Shown: positions 59,616 to 64,000 of the stretch, one piece after another | Position numbering within the stretch: position 1 is the first letter of the stretch | Layout of the letters: each line of letters opens with the position of its first letter | Assembly (NCBI RefSeq): GCF_024345575.1 | Contig: NZ_JAGQBJ010000004.1 | Span: forward strand, 62,001 to 126,000 | Reading direction: 5' to 3' | Source of the DNA: Cyanobium sp. Morenito 9A2 | Lineage (GTDB): Bacteria; Cyanobacteriota; Cyanobacteriia; PCC-6307; Cyanobiaceae | Length of the DNA: 64,000 nt | Notes under the pieces: generated by a model | What the model was told of the DNA's origin: nothing | What the model saw: only the letters and a program-made list of their open reading frames with translations | The model's database searches: none | Translations under genes and position numbers: made by a program

Positions 59616-60206
59616 ATGGCCCGTGCGCCTCGCCAATCCCGTGGGACCAGCGCTGAAAGGCTCTGTCGAAGGGCGGCCCTGGGCTTCGCGCCTGCTCTTG
59701 TGGGTGCTGTTTTTCTGGGGATGCCGGTGGCCCAGGCTGGTCCAGTGGTCTGCAACACCACGGTTGAAGCGCCGCTCCCCGGGAGCGGCGCGAGCGATGG
59801 TTTTCCCGCCGCACCGGTGGAGGTGACCCGCTGCGGCGTCGTGCAGACCACCAGCGAGATGGTGGAGCGCCGCTTCTACAGCTACACGGCTCCCTTCGCC
59901 CGGGGCGTCAGCCTCACCAACCAGATCACTGATCTGCTCGGACTCGCTGTCCCCGGTCGTGATGGCGGCAGGATCGTCGCCCTCGGTTTCCCTGATCAGA
60001 CGATTGTCTGGGACGGCTCGGCCCTGCAGAACACCTACCAGGCCCTGCTGGAGGAGCAGAGCAGCCCGATCCCCTGGCGCACCGCCGATGTGGGTAACGG
60101 CTTCTGCTCCGGTCTGCCCGAGGCAGGCTGCGGGATGTCGGTGCAATCTTTCCCCGCCCCGGCCAGGCCCCTCACCACCTACACGCCTGTACGTGGTCTC
60201 TGGTAA
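59616..60206 (+). CDS. Exported protein of unknown function
   Basis: The 196-residue protein has an Arg-rich N-terminus and a signal-like helix ending MPVAQA (about residues 20-41). The mature part has four Cys (VCNTTVE, TRCGVV, FCSGLPEAGCGM; five counting Cys near the C-terminal pair), suggesting disulfides. ASDGFPAAPVEVTRCG and FYSYTAPFARG segments match nothing I can name. It ends 10 nt before the tRNA gene. Confidence 0.6.
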   Translation: MARAPRQSRGTSAERLCRRAALGFAPALVGAVFLGMPVAQAGPVVCNTTVEAPLPGSGASDGFPAAPVEVTRCGVVQTTSEMVERRFYSYTAPFARGVSLTNQITDLLGLAVPGRDGGRIVALGFPDQTIVWDGSALQNTYQALLEEQSSPIPWRTADVGNGFCSGLPEAGCGMSVQSFPAPARPLTTYTPVRGLW

Positions 60207-60216
60207 GACCGCTGTG

Positions 60217-60289
60217 GGGGGTCTAGCAATCTGGTGAATGCAGCGAACTCATAATTCGCCTAAGCCGGGTTCGATCCCCGGGACCCCCA
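60217..60289 (+). tRNA. tRNA with CAT anticodon (elongator tRNA-Met)
   Basis: The acceptor stem GGGGGTC pairs with GACCCCC and the discriminator is A. The anticodon stem GCGAA/TTCGC closes the loop CTCATAA, giving anticodon CAT. The T-arm is CCGGG-TTCGATC-CCCGG. The D-arm GCA...TGC is short. CCA is not encoded. The sequence lacks the initiator-type features, so elongator Met is preferred. A lysidine-modified Ile(CAU) tRNA is the other possibility. Confidence 0.9.
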
Positions 60290-60370
60290 TTCCCTTCCGG
60301 TCGGTGGCTGTGGTCTGAACGCGTCCGCCCCTGGGGGCTCCGCTAGCTGCCGCTTTGGCTCCTTAGTCCT

Positions 60371-61393
60371 GTGATCGAGCTTGCCCTCCCCTGCCCCCTG
60401 GCTGCTGGTTGGCAGGTCCAGGCCCAGTTGGCGCTTCCCTCCCGGGTGGCCGCTGGCAGGCCCTTGGGGGGGTTCTCGGCGGTCAGCTTCGATCAGGCAA
60501 CGGATCTGCTTTGGCTGCTCAGCGATGCGCCCCAGGGCTACCTGATTGCGCTCGATCCGCGCGCTCTGCGTCGGCCATCTGCCCTGTTCCGCGATCCCCT
60601 GGCGCTCGTGGGCCGTCCCTATGCCCCCCTGCCTGTTCAGGTCGATGGCGAAGGTCTGGCGCGGGCCCCCGGAGCGCTCTGGATCACCAGCGAAGGTCGC
60701 CGCAGCGCCGAGCGGCCGGCCCAGTTGCTGCGCTTCGACCCCGCCACGGGTCTGCTGCAGCGGGCAGTGGAGCTGCCGGAGCCCTGGCAGGCCCGGCCGG
60801 GCCAGGGGCTGGAATCCAACAGTGGGCCGGAGTCCCTCACTTGGCTGCCGGCTGCGGGCGGCGCCGGCACCGGCGATCTGCTGTTGGCCGCCGAAACCCC
60901 CCTGCGCCAAGATCCCCCCGACCGGGTGCGGCTGCTGCGTTACGCCCCCTCTGCCAAGGGAGCTGGGTCGTTCACGGCCCTGCCTGCCCTGGCCCTTCCC
61001 AAGCAGCCCGGCCTCTGGGGGCTCACGGAGCTGCTTGTTTTGCCTGACCAGAGGAAGCTGCTGGGGCTCTGGCGCAGTTACCTGCCCCCGGAGGGTTGGG
61101 GCGTCCTGCTGAGCCTCTACCGGATGGGCGATCTTCAGACCGCGCCCGCCGTGGATCCAGCCGTCGCGCCGCCCCTTCAGCCTCTGTTCAGCTGGGATCT
61201 GATCGCCAGCGGCCTGGCATCGGACAACTGGGAGGGCCTGGCCGTGGGACCCCAAGCCGCCCCCGGAGCGGGGACGGGCGTGCGCCGGGAGGGGCCAGCC
61301 CTGCTGCTGGTGAGCGATGACAACTTCAATCCCCGGCAGCGTTCGCTCATGGCGGTCCTGCGGCCGAGGCGTACGGCAGCTTGCCCCGGCTGA
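60371..61393 (+). CDS. Esterase-like/phytase-like beta-propeller protein
   Basis: The 340-residue protein starts at GTG 60371. It has a FSAVSFDQATDLLWLLSD blade, a VDGEGLARAPGALWITSEGR blade, the ESNSGPESLTWLP segment, and a C-terminal DNWEGLAVGP and LLLVSDDNFNPRQRSLMAVL. These are the marks of the PF13449 esterase-like/phytase-like propeller. No clear signal peptide is seen, which is odd for a group that is usually exported. Only 81 bp separate it from the tRNA. Confidence 0.75.
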   Translation: MIELALPCPLAAGWQVQAQLALPSRVAAGRPLGGFSAVSFDQATDLLWLLSDAPQGYLIALDPRALRRPSALFRDPLALVGRPYAPLPVQVDGEGLARAPGALWITSEGRRSAERPAQLLRFDPATGLLQRAVELPEPWQARPGQGLESNSGPESLTWLPAAGGAGTGDLLLAAETPLRQDPPDRVRLLRYAPSAKGAGSFTALPALALPKQPGLWGLTELLVLPDQRKLLGLWRSYLPPEGWGVLLSLYRMGDLQTAPAVDPAVAPPLQPLFSWDLIASGLASDNWEGLAVGPQAAPGAGTGVRREGPALLLVSDDNFNPRQRSLMAVLRPRRTAACPG

Positions 61394-61495
61394 GCAGCCG
61401 GTCGGGGGAGCAGGGCACAGATGGGCCCCGTTCTCTAGGGTCGGGCTGACCGGATGTGCCCCCTGAACCTGTTTTCAGGGCCCCCTCTGCTGCCC

Positions 61496-62827
61496 ATGCG
61501 CTATCTCGCCCTGGCCGGCCTTCTGGTCCTGCTGGCCTTTTTCGCCGCCGGGGAGTTCGCCCTGATCCGGCTTCGGCCCAGCCGGGTGAAGCTGCTGGAG
61601 GCCGATGGCCGCCCGGGCGCTGCGGCGGTGGCACGGCTCCAGAAACGGCTGCGGCGGGCCCTGGTGGCCACCCAGCTCGGGGTGGCCCTGGCCCTGGTGG
61701 CCCTGGGCTGGGCCGGCCGCGGCGTGGCGGCCCGCTGGGATCCCACCGTCAGCCGCCCCTGGATCGATCTGCTGGTGTTCGTGGTGCTGGTGGTGCTGGC
61801 CACCCTGGTGGGGGGGCTGTTGCCCAAGGCCTGGGTGCTGCACCGGCCCGAGTCCTCGGCCCTGCGCCTGGCGCCCCTCCTGGAATCCTCCACCCGCACC
61901 CTGGCGCCGCTGCTGAGCCTGCTTGAGCGCCTCAGTGACGGCCTGCTCCACCTGCTCGGTCTGCCGCGCAACTGGGATCAGCTGGTGCCGGCCCTCTCCG
62001 CCGACGAGCTGGAGACCATGATCGAATCCAACAGCGTCACCGGCTTGATGCCCGATGAGCGCAACATCCTCGAGGGCCTTTTTTCGTTGCGGGACACCCC
62101 GGTGCGCGAGGTGATGGTGCCGCGTTCCGGCATGGTCACCCTTCCGATCGGTGTGCGCTTTGCCCAGATGATGGAGGCGGTGCATGCCACTCACCACGCC
62201 CGCTTCCCGGTGATCGGTCAGTCCCTCGACGACGTGCGTGGCCTGCTCGACCTGCGCCGCTTGGCTGAGCCCATTGCTCGGGGCGACTTGCAGAGCGACA
62301 CCCCTCTGGCCCCCTACGTCACGCCGGTGCTGCGGGTCCAGGAAATCACCCCCCTGGCCGACCTCCTGCCTGTGATCCGCAGCGGGCACCCCCTGGTGGT
62401 GGTGGTCGATGAGCACGGGGGCACCGAGGGCCTCGTGACCGTGGCTGACCTCACCAGCGAGATCGTGGGGGAAGAGGAAGACCCGCAATCGGATCAGAAC
62501 GATCTGCAGCAGGTCCACGACGACACCTGGCTGGTGGCGGGGGATCTCGAGATCTTTGAGCTCAACCGCCAGCTCGGTCTGCACCTGCCCGAAGCCGATG
62601 GCCATCACACCCTGGCGGGGTTCCTTCTGGAGCGCCTGCAGCACATACCCTCCGCCGGTGAAAGTCTGCGCTGGCAAGGTCACAGCTTTGAGATCCTGGC
62701 CATGGACGGCCCCCGCATCGATCGGGTCCAGATCGTCCGGCGCTCCAGCGGAGACACACCTGAGGAGCGACCCTCGGACCGCCCCCAGGACCGCTCCAGT
62801 GAACGATCGGCACGTGAGGGGGGCTGA
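61496..62827 (+). CDS. CorC/HlyC-type CBS-domain membrane protein
   Basis: The 443-residue protein has a DUF21/CNNM-like membrane domain: YLALAGLLVLLAFFAAGEFA, VATQLGVALALVALGWAG and WIDLLVFVVLVVLATLVGGL. Then come MPDERNILEGLFSLRDTPVREVMVPR, two CBS repeats and a CorC_HlyC C-terminal domain with VVVDEHGGTEGLVTVADL and SEIVGEEEDPQSD. Family members handle Mg/Co efflux. The C-terminus is Ser/Arg/Asp-rich. ATG 61496 was preferred over 61454. Confidence 0.88.
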   Translation: MRYLALAGLLVLLAFFAAGEFALIRLRPSRVKLLEADGRPGAAAVARLQKRLRRALVATQLGVALALVALGWAGRGVAARWDPTVSRPWIDLLVFVVLVVLATLVGGLLPKAWVLHRPESSALRLAPLLESSTRTLAPLLSLLERLSDGLLHLLGLPRNWDQLVPALSADELETMIESNSVTGLMPDERNILEGLFSLRDTPVREVMVPRSGMVTLPIGVRFAQMMEAVHATHHARFPVIGQSLDDVRGLLDLRRLAEPIARGDLQSDTPLAPYVTPVLRVQEITPLADLLPVIRSGHPLVVVVDEHGGTEGLVTVADLTSEIVGEEEDPQSDQNDLQQVHDDTWLVAGDLEIFELNRQLGLHLPEADGHHTLAGFLLERLQHIPSAGESLRWQGHSFEILAMDGPRIDRVQIVRRSSGDTPEERPSDRPQDRSSERSAREGG

Positions 62828-62870
62828 TCGTTGATAATTCCACCATGGGTGTCCGGTGGACAGTGACGCA

Positions 62871-63875
62871 ATGACCGATGCCATGACCCCGGTGAAGGTG
62901 GGCGTCATCGGCATCGGCAACATGGGCTGGCACCATGCCCGGGTGCTCAGCCTGTTGCGGGATGCCGAGCTGGTGGCCGTTGCTGACCCCGATGCGGAGC
63001 GGGGCCAATTGGCGGTTGAGCAGTTTCAATGCCGCTGGGTCGCCGATTACCACGAGCTTCTCGGTGAGGTGGAGGCTGTTTGCATCGCGGTGCCGACCCT
63101 CCTGCACCATCGGGTGGGCATGGCCTGCCTGAAGGCAGGCGTGCACGTACTGATCGAAAAGCCGATCGCCGCCAGCCAGGAGGAGGCCGCCGAGTTGATC
63201 CAGGCGGCCGAATCTGCCGGCCGGTTGCTGCAGGTGGGCCACATCGAGCGCTTCAACCCTGCGTTCCGCGAGTTGCTCAAGGTGGTGGCCAATGAAGATG
63301 TGGTGGTCCTCGAAGCCCGCCGCCACAGCCCCAACGCCGACCGGGCCAACGACGTGTCGGTGGTGCTGGACCTGATGATCCATGACATCGACCTGGTGCT
63401 TGAGCTGGCGGGGGCGCCGGTGGTGCGCCTGGCGGCCGCTGGGGGCTGCAGCTCCGAGGGGCCGATCGATTACGTCAATGCCACCCTGGGTTTCGCCAAC
63501 GGTGTGGTGGCCAGCCTGACGGCCAGCAAGATGGCCCACCGCAAGATCCGCAGCCTCAGTGCCCATTGTCGGGCCAGCCTGGTGGAAACCGATTTTCTTA
63601 ACCGCAGCCTGCGTATCCACCGGCGGGCACACCAGTCGATTTCCGCCGACCATGGCGAATTGCTCTATCGCAACGATGGCTTCATCGAGGAGGTGATCAC
63701 CACTTCCATCGAGCCGCTCTACGCCGAGCTGGAGCACTTCCTCCAGTGCGTCCGGGGGCGGGAGACCCCGGCTGTGGATGGTTTGCAGGCTTCCAGGGCC
63801 CTACAGCTGGCCGATCTGATCGAGCAGGCGGTCGAGCAGCCCGCCCGCTGCATGGCCCTCAAGGTGCCGATCTGA
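62871..63875 (+). CDS. Gfo/Idh/MocA-family oxidoreductase
   Basis: The roughly 334-residue protein has the NAD loop GVIGIGNMGWHHARVLSLL at the start, EAVCIAVPTLLHHRVGMACL, IEKPIAAS with the active-site Lys, and HIERFNPAFREL. VSVVLDLMIHDIDLVLELAG holds the catalytic Asp and His. These match sugar- or inositol-type dehydrogenases. Starts at 62856 (GTG), 62871 or 62883 are possible. Substrate unknown; it may modify a nucleotide sugar. Confidence 0.88.
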   Translation: MTDAMTPVKVGVIGIGNMGWHHARVLSLLRDAELVAVADPDAERGQLAVEQFQCRWVADYHELLGEVEAVCIAVPTLLHHRVGMACLKAGVHVLIEKPIAASQEEAAELIQAAESAGRLLQVGHIERFNPAFRELLKVVANEDVVVLEARRHSPNADRANDVSVVLDLMIHDIDLVLELAGAPVVRLAAAGGCSSEGPIDYVNATLGFANGVVASLTASKMAHRKIRSLSAHCRASLVETDFLNRSLRIHRRAHQSISADHGELLYRNDGFIEEVITTSIEPLYAELEHFLQCVRGRETPAVDGLQASRALQLADLIEQAVEQPARCMALKVPI

Positions 63876-63921
63876 ACGCCGGGGGCCTGTCCCGCAGGGG
63901 AGCTTCAGCCGTGGGCTGAGT

Positions 63922-64000
63922 TCAGCCCAGCTGGGTGAGTTCCTTGAGGGCGAGGATCTGCCAGCGGCGGCAGTTCGCCGGCGAGGCCCCGTAGAACTGC
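63922..64000 (-). CDS. C-terminal end of a leftward gene cut by the window
   Basis: The last 79 bases read in the minus direction as QFYGASPANCRRWQILALKE, then LTQLG and a TGA stop at 63922-63924. Composition and frame look coding. Too little is present to name it. Confidence 0.5.
   Translation of the reverse strand, partial: QFYGASPANCRRWQILALKELTQLG

Overview
The window is a high-GC stretch of chromosome from a unicellular picocyanobacterium of the Synechococcus/Cyanobium type. The signs are the rubredoxin-Ycf48-psbEFLJ block, ndhCKJ, chlD, a carotenoid oxygenase, a 66-residue PsbJ with a long N-terminus, several GCGATCGC (HIP1) palindromes and tightly packed genes with 1-8 nt overlaps. 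No rRNA, CRISPR array or intact mobile element was seen. One tRNA (anticodon CAT) is present.

Region 1 (1-17,600) is a surface-polysaccharide factory. A leftward operon runs ABC exporter, kdsA, kdsC, a capsule-type protein and a polytopic membrane protein. Together with kdsD and kdsB it gives the complete set from ribulose-5-P to CMP-KDO within about 5 kb. Next come two rightward glycosyltransferases, a leftward WaaE-like transferase and an orphan protein. An accessory patch (about 12,300-14,800) follows, with a visibly AT-richer sulfotransferase gene and a wrecked IS5-type transposase containing a 15-C run. Then come two more glycosyltransferases, one with a 10-C run inside its coding frame, and a 2OG-Fe(II) oxygenase-like protein.

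Region 2 (17,700-26,400) is housekeeping: UvrD/PcrA helicase, tRNA nucleotidyltransferase, a small thioredoxin, a fused oxidoreductase-SelD, GalE and HisS. Region 3 (26,400-33,500) makes sugar nucleotides. A polyprenyl glycosylphosphotransferase diverges from gmd-fcl (GDP-L-fucose) and UXS-UGD-UDP-glucuronate epimerase (UDP-glucuronate, UDP-xylose, UDP-galacturonate), which supply precursors to glycan assembly. A broken zinc-ribbon gene follows.

Region 4 (34,000-44,300) is photosynthesis and membrane biology: the psbEFLJ operon with a clear terminator, ycf48, rubA, ndhCKJ, a YvcK-like protein, MlaF/MlaD lipid-transport parts, chlD and folK. Region 5 (44,300-64,000) is mixed metabolism: NUDIX hydrolase, photolyase, a DegT aminotransferase, a thiol oxidoreductase, FabI, HisB, a carotenoid oxygenase with two small partners, a two-gene exported cassette with an Asn-Arg-Asp-Leu repeat protein, RdgB, a phosphohexomutase, a RecB-like nuclease, YgfZ, PyrE, tRNA-Met, a CorC/HlyC-type CBS membrane protein and a Gfo/Idh oxidoreductase.

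The most interesting content is the complete clustered KDO pathway beside capsule-like genes, the homopolymer tract in a glycosyltransferase, the sulfotransferase/dead-IS patch, the Asn/Arg repeat exported pair and the broken zinc-ribbon gene with TGA at a cysteine position. All family assignments come from reading motifs by eye. No database search was possible.
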